Shown here piece by piece: positions 11,914 to 23,440 of a DNA stretch of 64,000 nt (position 1 is the first letter of the stretch; the number at the start of each line of letters is the position of its first letter). The notes under the pieces were generated by a model. That model had not been told where the DNA came from. It did not search any database and saw only the letters and a program-made list of their open reading frames with translations. A program made the position numbers and the translations under genes. This DNA comes from Galaxea fascicularis (lineage: Eukaryota; Cnidaria; Anthozoa; Scleractinia; Euphylliidae): the NCBI GenBank assembly GCA_948470475.1, contig OX419341.1, forward strand, positions 28,212,169 through 28,276,168, read 5' to 3'.

Positions 11914-11943
11914 CTTCTCAAAGTCAGATGTTTTACCAAACAT
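11914..11943 (-). CDS. Possible 30-bp first coding exon, unknown product
   Basis: On the - strand an ATG opens MFGKTSDFEK and is followed immediately by a consensus donor GTAAGA, phase 0. About 60 bases upstream is another donor-like site (TTCAG then GTTAGT), so an upstream untranslated exon is conceivable. The candidate micro-exon at 8226-8258 is in a compatible phase. Only transcript data could show whether they belong together. Confidence 0.2.
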
Positions 11944-12180
11944 TATCCTTGCTGGCGTTATCTACTACCTGGTCCGTTATCTCCGCTCTATGACTAACCT
12001 GAACCAACAAACCAGCATTAGAAAGGGTGGAACACAGAGTGGAAAAACAATGACAACTAAACTCCAATTCTCTTTTTACGTTATTTCAGGATCAAAGTAA
12101 ATGATCAAAATGACTCCTCGTGCAGTTTGCGTTTATAAAAATTTTCAAACATTTTACTAGAATGTTTGTAATCTTTTCGA

Positions 12181-12540
12181 TGCCAATTGACACACTGGGG
12201 ACAGGTGGTCAGCCCATCGCCCAGCTTCTACCCAACCCTGATGTGTGCGAGTGCAGACCAAGGCACCAGGTACTACGTCCCCTTCTCTTCGATTAGTGTG
12301 TGGGTTCTTGTACGTCCCCTACCAGCTTTACGAGTGGAGATGAAGGCGACAAGGCCAGCAGCTTAAACGTCACTGCCCAATGACGCAACCATCTGACCTG
12401 AGGCATATGTCGAGCACACAGCCAGAATGATCTTACCAGGACCCTGGTTTGTGATCCGGACTAGAGTTTGAGCCCGCGATCCTTCAGAAATTATGATCCC
12501 ACCATCTTGCAAGTCCCTCCACCCTTAGGCTCTTAACGAT
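12181..12540 (-). repeat. Dispersed repeat, copy 1 (inverted relative to 20130-20590)
   Basis: The reverse complement of about 12405-12460 (GGATCACAAACCAGGGTCCT, then TGGTAAGATCATTCTGGCTG) closely matches about 20200-20250. The rest of this block is GC-richer than its surroundings and also looks like repeat DNA. No coding capacity was recognised. Class unknown; it could be the untranslated part of a larger element or a SINE. Confidence 0.55.
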
Positions 12541-12544
12541 AGAG

Positions 12545-13075
12545 CTCGTAAAAAAAAAGCATTAAAAATGCTTACAGCAGGGCCTTTTTTTGCCCAAAAA
12601 AGTGCTAAAATAATGCTAATTGTTTTAAAAAGTGGTCGTGGGTTACATAAAAATGCGCAGTTTTTCCCTATTTTTTTAAACAGAAAATTACATTTTTCAG
12701 ATTCTTATGTTTTTTGCATCACAGTTCCCCCTAGTCTTATTTTGTCCGCTGATTGGTGGCAGAGTACGCTCTCGAACTATCTCTGCCTTGGCTGGCTGAC
12801 TTCCATTGTTCCTCGATGACAACGTGGATGATGCCACTTGGAACGAGTGTGATGGACTGGGTTTCTAGAAGGCAATCGCTGACTTATGAGGGCAAAATGC
12901 GGCTTTGGATGACATAAAGTCAGATTGTGCTTTTTAACACTATTTTATTACAAATAATCAGTCGAAAATCCAAAATAATGCTAGTAGTGCTTTTTGGGAT
13001 AAAATGTAAAAAAAAAAAAATGCTCGCGAAGACAAATAATGCCAAAAAAAGTGCTGGAACCTCGGGTAAGAGCCT
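12545..13075. repeat. Decayed repeat with AATAATGC / AAAAAGTGC words
   Basis: Both ends (12550-12640 and 12950-13070) are rich in the words AATAATGCTA, AAAAAAGTGCT and TGCTTTTT, as in an element with repetitive subterminal regions. The middle contains no recognisable gene. Confidence 0.4.
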
Positions 13076-14117
13076 ACCCACCCTTATCAGCAATGTTTAT
13101 CGTTCCTCAATATCAAACGCATTCTGTTTCTCCTCGTTGTCAAAAGCAATCACTAAATTTGATCGAAGATCGATGGCCGAAAATAAAATTCAGCTTGAAT
13201 ATATTTTTAAGTTCTCATGCTAAGTGTAAACGCCAACAAAAAAGAAACCGATTTGCGAAACCGATTTGCAAAACGACTACATTTACAAGTTAAGTTTTTC
13301 TATCCTGGAAAATCCCAGAAACTCCTGAAGAGTAAAGGGCGCTAACGAAAATCGTTGGTAATTCGCAAAAGTGAAGTATATTAAGATTAAGAAGTCTCAT
13401 CGAAACTGAAATTAAAATCGTAGCTTCAGACACCTGGTGAACAGTTATTATTGGATCAGTTCTTTGATAGTTCAACTAGAGAGCACTAATTTACTGGAAA
13501 AAGTTTCTACAATATACTTTTTATAAATTGGTGTCAAGAAAAAAACGTGAATTGAATGTTGATCAAGAATGGGACATCTAACATGTGATAATCCTACCTA
13601 TGGTGCCACTTTAAAATAAACCTTTCAAAGTGATGCAAAGAATTCGTATACATTTAAAGATTCTCCACGGCCGTCTTAATGTACTAGTTTCTTTGGTTTG
13701 AGAATTGCTATTTCAAAATATTGCTGATTAAAATCAGCAACTACGGTACAACGTTGTGGTTTATTTTTCATTTTTGGTCTACAATAAGCTTAAAAGTGCT
13801 GCAGGCAGATTAGATTCAGTTTCAGTCCGTCGCAATCGAATCATGTCCTTTTACCGAGAGATTTCCATGATTACACTGTTATGAAAACTTTTTTAACGTT
13901 AAATTAAAGAAACGATCGCCTTGACAGTGATGTTTACAACAGTATATATCCCAAAGGTTCACAACCAGCAAGAATTGATGGCCAACAAAAATGCACAAGG
14001 AACGTGGACACAACTCCATACCGCCATTTGGCCCCATTGCGTCTTCTATTGGAGCATAGAACTACAATCTGGCTAAATCTTAGGTAAGCTATATCTCAAA
14101 GAAAATAAAAAAAAATA
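13076..14117. other. Intergenic, no gene seen
   Basis: Short frames only. Nothing recognisable before the retroelement fragment that starts near 14118. Confidence 0.45.
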
Positions 14118-15055
14118 TTGGCATTTTATCTAAAATTCCGGTCACTATGTCAATCTCAAAACTCTTATAAACTTATATTACTCTCTCATATATCCATTTT
14201 TGATATATGGAATTACTCCGTTGGGGAATACCTATACAAATCTACTTTAACCCCAATTATCAGTTCACAAAAAAGAGTTCTACGAATCATTACTTTTTCT
14301 AACTACAATGATCACTCTAATCCTCTTTTCAAGGCTCTTGAAATAATAAAATTCGAGGATATCATCTTCCTTCATAATGCAATATTTATGTATGATTTCC
14401 ATTCTGGCACTTTGCCACCAGCCTTCTCTAACTATTTTAGAACTATCAATAAACGGCACCAGTACATTACAAGACTTGCTTCCAGGTCTTCCTATACTCT
14501 TCTTCCAATACGGACAAATTCAGTATAAAATTTCAAGGTGTAAAAATTTGGAACTTATTGAGTGAAGAAACTAAATCTCTCCACAGATGATCTTTTAAGA
14601 TGAACCTTAAAAAAGAGAAATCTTACAATTATATTGATATACAGTTCTCTTTTTCTTTGAAATATGTAATCTATATTACATTGTAAGTAGCTTTATCTAT
14701 TGATTGTCACTATTCTTATGTGGTAAATATAATTTTGTTTTGTTTTGTCATTATTCTTTTTTTTTCCTCGTTCTTGCCTCAGTGTAATGTTGGCTTGTAA
14801 TTTGTCTTATACATTTATCTATCTATTTATCTATCTATTTATTTATTTATTTATCTATATCTATATCCTTAGTTTACTTTTACTTGATTAATACACATGA
14901 CCGTAATCTTTTGGGATTAAATGTATTTCATAGATAGATGCCTAGTTTTCTTAGCCCTTATGGTTGTTATAGGCAGCTAATACCTTACTTCTAAGTTTCA
15001 AATTCTATGTATCACTTTGTTTCTTCTTGGTATAAATAAATGTTGTTGTTGTAAA
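14118..15055 (+). pseudogene. Non-LTR retrotransposon 3' fragment (RT C-terminus and tail)
   Basis: A 136-codon frame (14118-14528) has the C-terminal 'thumb' character of cnidarian LINE reverse transcriptases: IFDIWNYSVG, then SSQKRVLRIITFS, then NPLFKALEIIKFEDI. After a frameshift near 14525 the expected (G)VKIWNLLSEETKSL segment follows, so the fragment is decayed. It is 5'-truncated: the catalytic palm and endonuclease are absent. The 3' untranslated part runs to GTATAAATAAATGTTGTTG, a LINE-like tail with a (TGT)n repeat. Not functional. Confidence 0.75.
14813..14868. repeat. (CTAT)/(TTTA) microsatellite
   Basis: Mixed tetranucleotide repeat inside the 3' untranslated part of the LINE fragment. 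Confidence 0.85.
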
Positions 15056-15189
15056 TTTCTGTGTAAGTTGCCAACACTCCACATTCCAACTGAACATTAC
15101 GCCTTTGACACTTTTTACCTTTGTCCAGGATTTCCAAGGTTTAACTATACATGGTAAAATTGTTAAATTTATGGTTTCTTAATTTTGAT

Positions 15190-16140
15190 GTAGAGAATCT
15201 CTTTACTAAACGTGATACCTCTTGAGGAATGTATTGACCTGGCGGTCAGGTACATTTTTGATGGCAATCCCGACCTTAAGTTGAGTAACACCGAGCTTGA
15301 GAGCCATTTCTCCGTAGCACCCGCTCAGACTCATTTTTTATTTGAAAGGTTCCATCTACGACCAGATAGATAGTAGCTGATAGTGCAGCTGTGGGCTCTC
15401 CCCTCGGTCCTATTCTTGCTAATTTATTCATGGGGCATCATGAAAAACTGGTTGGAAAATTTTCAGGACTCCGAGATATTTTACCGACGTTATGGTGATG
15501 ATTCATTTTGTTTATTTCATTCGGAGAATCAAGCGTTATTATTTTTCAACTAAATTAACTCTAGGCACCCTAACATTAGGTTCACTATGGAAAAAGTAGA
15601 TCATAAAATACCTTTCTTAGATGTTCTGATCAACAACACTCATTTTCCTGTTAATAGCTAGCGTTTACCGTAAGAAAACCTTCACAGGCCTATTTACTAA
15701 TTACTTTAGTTTTACACTGGGTCTCATTCGCACGCTTGTTGAACGAGCCTAAAATCAAGATCAACAACACTTGGTTGGGTTTTCACTAGGACATCACGAA
15801 ACTTACTGATACCCTTCAAAAGAATATTTTTGCCGTCTGTCTAGTTCAAAATGTTATTAATCGTTACCTCACATTTACCCGTTATGACTGTAATTCCCCG
15901 GCTTCCGTCTCTCACACTACACCTACCTTTTACCTCAAATTACCTTACATTGATCCTTTTTCTGTCATCACGCAAAAAAAAAAGGTTCGCCAATTTGTTA
16001 AACGGTCTTGTAACAGTATTGATATTGAGTTAGTTTTGTCATCCTTTAAAATCAATAGCAGGTTTGGTGTGAAAGATTCTATCCCTCACGGGCTCCGTGC
16101 GGGTGGGGTATAGAAGTTTTTGTGTGCGGGCTGTAATGAC
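15190..16140 (+). pseudogene. Penelope-like element, decayed reverse transcriptase
   Basis: Reading across several frameshifts gives the ordered hallmarks of Penelope-like RTs: VIPLEECIDLAVRYIF, then GSPLGPILANLFMG (about 15400), then FYRRYGDD (catalytic YRRYxDD, with G in the variable place), then HPNIRFTMEKV and KIPFLDVLI, then the C-terminal PYIDPFSVITQKKVRQFVKR. It ends at KFLCAGCND, which corresponds to the start of the GIY-YIG endonuclease region (family usual: KF.CAGCNA.YVG), so that domain is cut off near 16140. Penelope-like elements differ from LINEs in RT lineage and in using GIY-YIG. Multiple stops and frameshifts make this copy dead. Confidence 0.8.
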
Positions 16141-16816
16141 ATAGCGGACATGAGCTCAGTCCCGACTTTCTGAAAACGAGAAACTCCGGCCGAAAAAATA
16201 AGTTATAGTAGCGAAACTACTAGTCATTAATTGAAATGGAAAATCGAAACTTGATGATTTCCATGTTGCGAAGCCGAATAAGAGAAAAGAGTAACGATCG
16301 ACCTAGAGGTAAAGTGTCCGAGAAATCGAACGATATACCATTTGGTCAGAGGTTTACGATAGTTATTGACTACCATCCCTGAATTCCATCGGAAAATTTC
16401 AAAGTCATTCGTATGCTGACAAGATTTGTTCAGTCGTAGACCGGTGATACCAACTTGCGGATTCAGTTGTCCGTAGACAGTGATCCCGCTTCTCCGTAAA
16501 AGCAGCGTTTTGCAGTTATTATCTACTGCAAAACATACGGAGATTACACCATTGCTTATAAGCCATATATGGATCAGAAATATTCTTATTGTTATCTACT
16601 TTGCTCTTCGATAACAATTCAAATTTTTTTGTTCACGTTTTGTTATCTTTTAATTACTTTTGATAACAATAATGATTCAGTTCAACTACATTTGTTTTTC
16701 TATTCTATGGAGACTACGCCAGGGTGTAATAAAATCAAAACAAAATTCTGACGTTAAGGATAGTTTTTTAAAGCGCCCTCCCTCCTTCCCCCCACAGGTA
16801 ACAATGTCTGTATTTA
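16141..16816. other. Spacer with a small hairpin
   Basis: No gene. A perfect nested hairpin lies at about 16492-16544: CTCCGTA...TACGGAG outside and TTTTGCAGT...ACTGCAAAA inside. Its role is unknown. Confidence 0.45.
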
Positions 16817-16841
16817 GGTAAGTAAGTAAGTAAGTAAGTAG

Positions 16842-16873
<32 letters not shown>
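16817..16873. repeat. (GTAA)n microsatellite, 3' tail of the - strand LINE
   Basis: About 14 tetranucleotide units adjoin the 3' end of the reversed LINE fragment. Cnidarian LINEs commonly end in short tandem repeats, so this is probably the element's tail. Confidence 0.9.
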
Positions 16874-16874
<1 letters not shown>

Positions 16875-17618
16875 GTAAAACCTTTATTTAAGTGTCGATT
16901 TGTTTAGCCTCATAAGACTAATTGGGGCACCTATTGAGAATTAAATATTTACAGGGAAATGATTAAAATTACGGGAAAACTTATATACAAGATATGATTT
17001 AAAATTTAAAAATTAAAAAAAAATTCCTATTGACTACACAGATTACAGCAATTGCTGTTGTTAATTACTATCTCGTCAAGGTTTAGTTTTCTTATTTCGT
17101 TTATGAAGATGCGTAGACTTGGTGAATCCCTCTGATTTTCATGAAGTTTCGACCATAAAAACGGCCCAAGATATCTGACAGAGTGCTTGCCATAACGTAT
17201 AGTGTCAAAACGTGGTAATACAAAGTCACTGTTCCGTAGCGAGTGTGTAGAGCCTTTGCGGACAAATAGTTCAGAAACACAATCGGGTACAAGGCTATGT
17301 TTGACTTTGTACATAAGTACTGTGATATCCTGAAGCCGTCTATTATATAACGAGGGTATATCAGCACGCTTTAGGAGTTCTTCATAAGTAGCAGAGTGGG
17401 ATTTGTATATTACCCTTAGGGCTCGTTCTTGTATTCGTTCTAACTTTATATTGTCCGATGATTTGCAAAAATGCCAAGTTAGATGACAGTAAGTTAAATA
17501 TGGCAGTATAAAAGATTTATACAGTAGTAGCTTGGCCTTGCAGGGTATTAGGTTCCGAAGACGCGAGAGTACTCCAACTTTCTGGCCTGCCTTAATACAT
17601 ACTTTGCTGATAATACAT
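16874..17618 (-). pseudogene. 5'-truncated LINE, RT C-terminal region
   Basis: On the - strand, from about 17600 downward, one continuous reading gives ILPYLTYCHLTWHFCKSSDN, then KLERIQERALRVIYKS, then ELLKRADIPSLYNRRLQD, then VMYKVKHSLVPDC (as LMYKVKHSLVPDC), then GKHSVRYLGPFLWSKL and a stop near 17027. This is the usual C-terminus of CR1/L2-like reverse transcriptases in cnidarians. The reading is nearly free of stops, so this copy is younger than its neighbour. Palm and endonuclease are missing through 5' truncation. Confidence 0.8.
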
Positions 17619-17619
17619 A

Positions 17620-19910
17620 CAGGTCCAAACTGGAAGGTACTGACTGGTCTCCAGTCTACACTGCCAATTCGGTTAACGAGCCCTATGACATTCTCAAACC
17701 TTCTTACTTCTGCATATCGGAAGTCATTTCCCCTTAAACCTGCAGGCTCTCAATCGCCACACCCTTCAAAAACCTTGGTTTTCTCAAGGTCTTCTTCATT
17801 CTTGTAAAAGGAAGAATGCTCTTCACAAACAATTCCGGTTAAATCCTACTACACTCAACAAGTCAAGATACAAAAAATATCGTAAAAAATACAATTCTCA
17901 TTAAATTTGTTAGAAAAAAATATTTTCATGACAAATTAAACTGTTCTGTTAGCTCGGACCTGAGGAAGGCATGGACAGTTATTAAACAGATTATCTCTAA
18001 AAAGGAGCCTGACTTACATTTTAGTTATATATGAAAGAGTATACTGGTACATACTCAGATCTAACTCGGATAGCTACAGTTTAATAATGTAGGCCCTTCT
18101 TTGGCGAATAACATCCCACCCTCTTACTCTACCAATAGAGATTTCATGATAAGCAATTATACAAATTGTTTCTACATTATTCCAACCTCTCTGACAGAGG
18201 TTGCTAATTTATTCTTTAAAAAAATAGTACACGTGAGGGCTTCAAAGGTTTTTGTATCTCCTCTGTAAAAGAGACTATTGATTTAATTAAGAGCTATGCC
18301 TTTGTCTCGTATCCGTAATCTGTCATTAGTCCCACGGTGTCTCACCCACGCAGCTCAAGACAGCAAAGATCCTCCCTATCTTTAAATGTGATGACTCTTC
18401 TTCACGCTTTTCTAACTATAGGCCTATTTCCATTCTTCTCTGTCTTTCTAAGGTTTTTGAGAAACTCTTTCACATTGGACTGTTTGGATTTCTTGAAAAT
18501 TTGACATCCTTAAGCGCTACCAATATGGCTTTAGATCACATCACTCCGCCACCATGGCTATTCTTGAATTTGTTAACAATATTTATGAAGGCTTTGAAAA
18601 TAATGAATGCACTATTAGAATTTTCGTAGACCTTAAGAAGGCATTTGATACGGTCAACCATTAGATAAATTAAACTTTTATGGCATCCGTGGTACTCCTT
18701 TAGCTTGGCTTACTAGTTATTTGATTCATAGACAGCAATATGTTATGGTCAATGATCATGTGTCTCCCAAAAAAAAAGTGTGGGGTCCCTCAAGGTTCAG
18801 TCCTTGGTCCTCTCCTTTTCCTCTTATACATTAATGATCTTTTCCACTCTTCGAATCATCTCTCGTTTATTCTCTTTGCAGATAATACCAATATTTTTCG
18901 TCATAAAGACTTGGCTACTTTAACAATGTTTGCTAATTAGCGAACATTGTTAATCAAGAGCTTTCTCACGTCTCTTCCTGGTTTAATGCAAACAAGCTTA
19001 CAGTCCACCCCAACAAATCCAAATTCATCATCTTCCATGCACGGCGTAAACAGATTGATCTCTCTGAAGTTAACATCTATAGAAATAACATTCCTGTAAC
19101 CCGAGTGGAGAAATGTACATTTCTTGGAAACATTATTCAAGAAAATCTTTCATGGAGACATCATGTTACTACTGTCCGTGATAAGGTCGCTAAGGTTACA
19201 GGAATTTTACATGAGTCAAGACGATATCTACCCTCGGATACCCTAAAAACTTTATACAATTCTCTCTTCTTACCATACATCAATTACTGTAATTTGATTT
19301 GGGGGTTCACATTTGCCTCTTACCTCAAACCACTTTACATACTACAAAAGAAAGCCATTCGTAATATCACATTTTCTCCTCCACGAATACATTCTAAACC
19401 TCTCTTCTCCAAACTCAATATTCTCTCGCTTCACTTGCCCTATATATTCCATGTCTCAGGACTCTTGTTTTCTCGTATCAATCGTCTTCTCCCCGCCTCT
19501 GATCTCTTTCGTCGCTTCTACATCTTAATTGTGAGTATCATGATTAACTTGCTCTCGTCTCAACCTGCACAAATTCTCGCGTAGGTATCAATTCGCTATT
19601 TGCTCTCAAGTTCCAACTATTTGGAATGATATCCCTCTGACTTTACGCAACAGTCTTACCATCAGCAACTTTAAAAAGAAGCTTAAATCGTATTTCTTAA
19701 GTCTGAATTAAATCTTTGAGCTACGAATTGTGAATGTTAAACTGAACATCTGATATAAACCTGGATTGCTGTCATTAGTTTTGCATTTCTATAGGTCTAC
19801 AAGTACCCACCTTCTCAATTTAAGTTTATTAACTAGTTTAGTCTACTGTTCTCTGTTAAATCAGTCGATGTTATGATTCTCTTTGTATGGTATGAAAAAA
19901 TAAATAAAGA
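17620..19910 (+). pseudogene. LINE reverse transcriptase pseudogene
   Basis: It begins in the linker between endonuclease and RT (TDWSPVYTANSVNEPYDI), then shows the ordered RT motifs: NYRPISILLCLSKVFEKL (about 18415), DLKKAFDTVNH (about 18630), GVPQGSVLGPLLFLLYINDL (18783 on) and FADNTNIF, in which the catalytic FADD has become FADN. The thumb region follows: VEKCTFLGNIIQENLSWRHH, LPYINYCNLIWG and LQKKAIRNITFS. It ends with an AATAAATAAAGATAAAGGTAAA tail. Several stops and frameshifts and the altered catalytic site show it is dead. The N-terminal endonuclease is missing. Confidence 0.85.
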
Positions 19911-20129
19911 TAAAGGTAAAGATCGATTATTACGGGTCAACTACATCAATATGAGGTGTTTAATCAAAATAGTGACCTTCCGTTGGGGAGAAATTATCGA
20001 AGCGACCTAACAGCCTTACCTTAGCAAATTCTCTTAAAGTTATATCAGGCTAAAGAAAAAAGTTTAAGGCAGTTCCAAAAGCGCTTAATCAGGTTGATGC
20101 TGTCGCAATTATTATTTTTTGTGAGCATA

Positions 20130-20590
20130 ATTTAACCGCCGCCCGGTTGGCTTCAGAGAACCAGACTGCTGGGCGGGAGAGGGTGGGTCCAAACCCTTGG
20201 CTGGATCACAAACCAGGGTTAGGTAAGATCATGCTGGCTGTGTGCTTAACATCTGCTCTTCAGTTAAGATGATCACGTCACTAAGCAGGTAAGCCGTTAG
20301 CGTTGTCTCCTTTACCTCCCCACGTAAAACTGGAAGGAGACGTGAAAGAACCAAAACACTGAACGAAACTGGAGTAGGATACGTAGTCCCATGGTGTGGT
20401 CTGTCCTGACACACATCAGGGCTGGATAGAGGCTGGCCGATGGGCTAACCACCGGTCCCCAAGGGCCTCTGTTTGGTGGAAAAGAAAAAACCAAACAGCA
20501 GGGAGCACTGCAGGGAGATGTTTGTCTCCACCCTCAAACCGATATAGATTTCACAAAAATTCCCAAATTGAAATAAACCGAAATTAAATA
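20130..20590 (+). repeat. Dispersed repeat, copy 2
   Basis: Shares GGATCACAAACCAGGGTTAG...GTAAGATCATGCTGGCTGTG (20200-20250) with the complement of 12405-12460. It also contains GGCCGATGGGCTAACCACCGG and an A-rich 3' end (AAATTGAAATAAACCGAAAT), as in a retroposon. No coding capacity was recognised. Short frames here are not protein-like. Confidence 0.55.
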
Positions 20591-21544
20591 ATTATCTGCT
20601 GAATATCACCCATTGAATTGGTTATTAAAGGCTTACCCCCACTCAGTTTCAATTAAATTTGAAACAAAACTTATGTAGTTGTAACCACGTAAGATTTTCA
20701 TGGATGCGCAACTGATTTTAGTTCTCTTTCCTGTAACTCAAATTATGCCTCCATTTTGTGGTAATTCTAAACACATTATTCCTCCTAACTGAATTGAATA
20801 ACGAGTGATAGACTTATCTGAATAAGCTGCGCTTGAGTGTCAGAGTGATGGAACATTCTTGGTTTGCGTTCCCCAATCGTATGCTGTTTTTCATAGCCGT
20901 TCATCTTTTGACCTAAGAGATAGAAACAAAAATTTTATCGTGATTAGACAATACGATTGCAGTGCCCATTAAAAACTAAGACCAAACCATTTAAACGGGC
21001 CCTAGGCCATTTTAACCACTCCTGGTTCAACGAAATTTCGAATGATAGCAAGCTGATAGCAGTAAATTTGACGCCGTGTGTTTGTAGCAGGATAGCAGCA
21101 AAACGTTGCGCAGAATATGCTGCATGTTTCATGTTAGAGAGAAACAGTAACAGACAAATCTGGTCAAATCTTACCTTAATTCTGGAATCCAAGGTTTGTA
21201 ACAAGTGTGTCTTCAAGTTCCACCCATCGTGTAAGTTCTAATCATATCATCTAACGAGAAAGAGAGAAAGAAATTTATTAGCACACACTCAGATCCGGAT
21301 GCGAAATGTTGGTCACAGTTAAGCAAAAAAAAAAAAAAAAATCTTACGTCGATCTCGAAACTGAACGAAATCAGGTAGAAATCACTTGCTAACAAGATTT
21401 AGTGAGGATTTAACCGTAGAAATAAGAGTCACGTCCAAACACGAAACTAAAATCAGTTCGTAACGAGCTCACTTGATGTTACTTGCAATACTTCGCAAAC
21501 GCAATACTTTCAAAATGAAACAACTGATTTGTAAGAGAACTAAC
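20591..21544. other. Intergenic, unclear exon-like signals
   Basis: Two overlapping frames (20944-21216 - and 20957-21241 +) read the same DNA in opposite directions, and neither is recognisable. Donor-like GTAAGA or GTAAGT sites occur on both strands (near 21174 on -, 21230 on +). No gene can be called. Confidence 0.35.
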
Positions 21545-21693
21545 CTGCAGAGACCTCTGCTCTTTGACGCAGTTCACGTACACATCAAGACGACACCAAA
21601 ATGCAAGCCAAGGACCTCAAAATGAACCTCAACAGCACACGGCGAACGCCGCCAGATCTAATGGGTGTGCCTTGAGACTCACCTCTTTTTATA
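21545..21693 (-). promoter_or_regulatory. Possible TATA promoter and non-coding first exon
   Basis: On the - strand, TATAAAAAG (21685-21693) lies about 140 bases upstream of a donor site CTGCAG|GTTAGT (exon end at 21545). A start about 30 bases below the TATA box would give a first exon of about 115 bases without a useful ATG. No convincing downstream coding exon was found, so this remains a guess. Confidence 0.25.
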
Positions 21694-21699
21694 CTGTAT

Positions 21700-22990
21700 T
21701 AGAAATTCATAACATAAACATGTAAAATATTTGGATCGGCCAGGAAACACTGAGCAATAACACGTTAACGCAACTCACTTGTTGAAATCGTCCCATGTTA
21801 CTTTATGGTATTTTTTTGTCATATTTGTTTCATATTTTGCTCGCATGTCAGTGAGAAAACTAACACAGGCTAATTGCATCTTTTCAGTGAGTGAAAATTC
21901 ACTTCTTTATGTTTAAATCAATATAAAATCTCCGCGAATCCGTCTTCAGCTTGAAGTTAATAATTGACCCCTTCTTTTACGTGGCTTACATTTTTTTTCC
22001 AACTACGGGACAGGCGACTAATCAGTGGAGAATGGAGTTGAAGGGTGAAATTTAAAGTTTGGATTCCAGCAAGTTCAGTCACCTTGACTCTGACTTGACG
22101 TGTGTATGGCGATCCACAAAGAAACAAATGAAAATTAGTTTTAATTTTAGCGTTATTGCGTGCCTTGAAGGTCATGATCTGATTTTATGCGCGCAACCTT
22201 TCTTATAGACTTGAAATCTTTCCTTTCCTCATGTTCTTACTCAGGTACCAGACGTCTCCTTTCTTCTTCTCATCTCAATTTGTGTTGGTAAATTAAATTG
22301 TCTTCAAGTCTGTGAAGCACAGAAGGGAAAAAAGAAAGGAAAAATCTTACACAAGGCTCGCCTCATTAACACTTAAGTGCAACTCTGGTGATTCAACAGT
22401 GCCTTGGCCCTCGGTGTTTGAAAATGCTTTGATACTTCTCACGGTCATACGATACGATTTGCAGGTTCGATGATTGAAAACCGAACGAAAACGACGATTT
22501 TTGGAGTCTTCTTTGAAAACAATCTGTCTTGGAAGGTTCACATGACAAAATTTCACTAAATCGATTGGAATAATTTTCGCTACAAATCAAGTTTCGCTTT
22601 CCAGGTTCGGCTTCACAAACTCTTTTAAGTGGCTAAATCCATCTAGACTTTTAAGTTAGGTTTTGCTGATGTTTTCATTTGATTATCGGGGGGAGGGTAC
22701 TCCCTTTTATGACCTTAACGGAGACATGCGGCCCTACAGGGTATGGTATATTTACAACTGATCTACAAGATATGATTTTGGGTTAAATGTCTTGGATAGA
22801 TGGGGTCTGAAAAATCTGAATTCTGTCTTAAACTGACAGCGAAATCAGATGTTTGTGTCTTAAACAGGGTCAAGGTTTGATTGCCCTGGCCAAACCTCCC
22901 TACCCAAGCATCTGTTGAGTACCCTCCCACCCACCGTTTGATTCATAGCGAAACTTTTTCTCTTATAACAATGTTATAAGAAATGTTATA
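21700..22990. other. Intergenic, no gene recognised
   Basis: A - strand frame at 22347-22556 is basic (RRFRSVFNHRTCKSYRM) and ends beside a donor GTAAGA (about 22358), so it could be an exon, but it resembles no family I know. The rest has no structure I can support. Confidence 0.35.
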
Positions 22991-22997
22991 AGAAAAA

Positions 22998-23440
22998 CCA
23001 AGAAATTTGAGCATATAACACCCACGTTACGCGAGATCAAATGGCTACCAGTAAATGGGCATCTTCACTACAGAGACACTGTAATGACATTTAGGTGCAT
23101 CAAGGTCCTGGCCCCACATACTTATGTGAGTCTTTGCGGAAGCGCAAATCTATTCACTATCATAACACTAGAAACAGTGAATCCCTTAATATTCCTCCAA
23201 GTAAGACAAAGTCTGGCCAGCGACGTTTTCTCTACAGAGCAGTCAACATTTGGAACAATTTAGACAAAGACTCTAAACAGTCATCTTTAACATCATTTTA
23301 AAAAAAGTTGAGAATGCACATGCTAGAGAATTATTTTAATGACCGCTTTTTATAATTTTATCCACCTATTATCATGATGTGCTCGTGCTGTTTAGTATTG
23401 AAAAGCCCTCCGGGGAATGCTAATAAAGTATGTATGTATG
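22998..23440 (+). pseudogene. Short LINE 3' fragment
   Basis: The reading KFEHITPTLREIKWLPVNGH, then LHYRDTVMTFRCIKVLAP, then (after a 1-base shift near 23100) a basic stretch and GQRRFLYRAVNIWNNLDKD is the usual terminal part of cnidarian LINE RTs (ITP.L..L.WLPV...YRD...F). A stop lies at about 23300. It ends with AATAAAGTATGTATGTATG, a short tandem-repeat tail. Strongly 5'-truncated and frameshifted, so non-functional. Confidence 0.8.

Noticed and set aside
20396..20587. Short + frame with Trp/Arg-rich peptide
   Set aside because: Lies in a dispersed repeat (20130-20590) whose other copy does not keep the frame.
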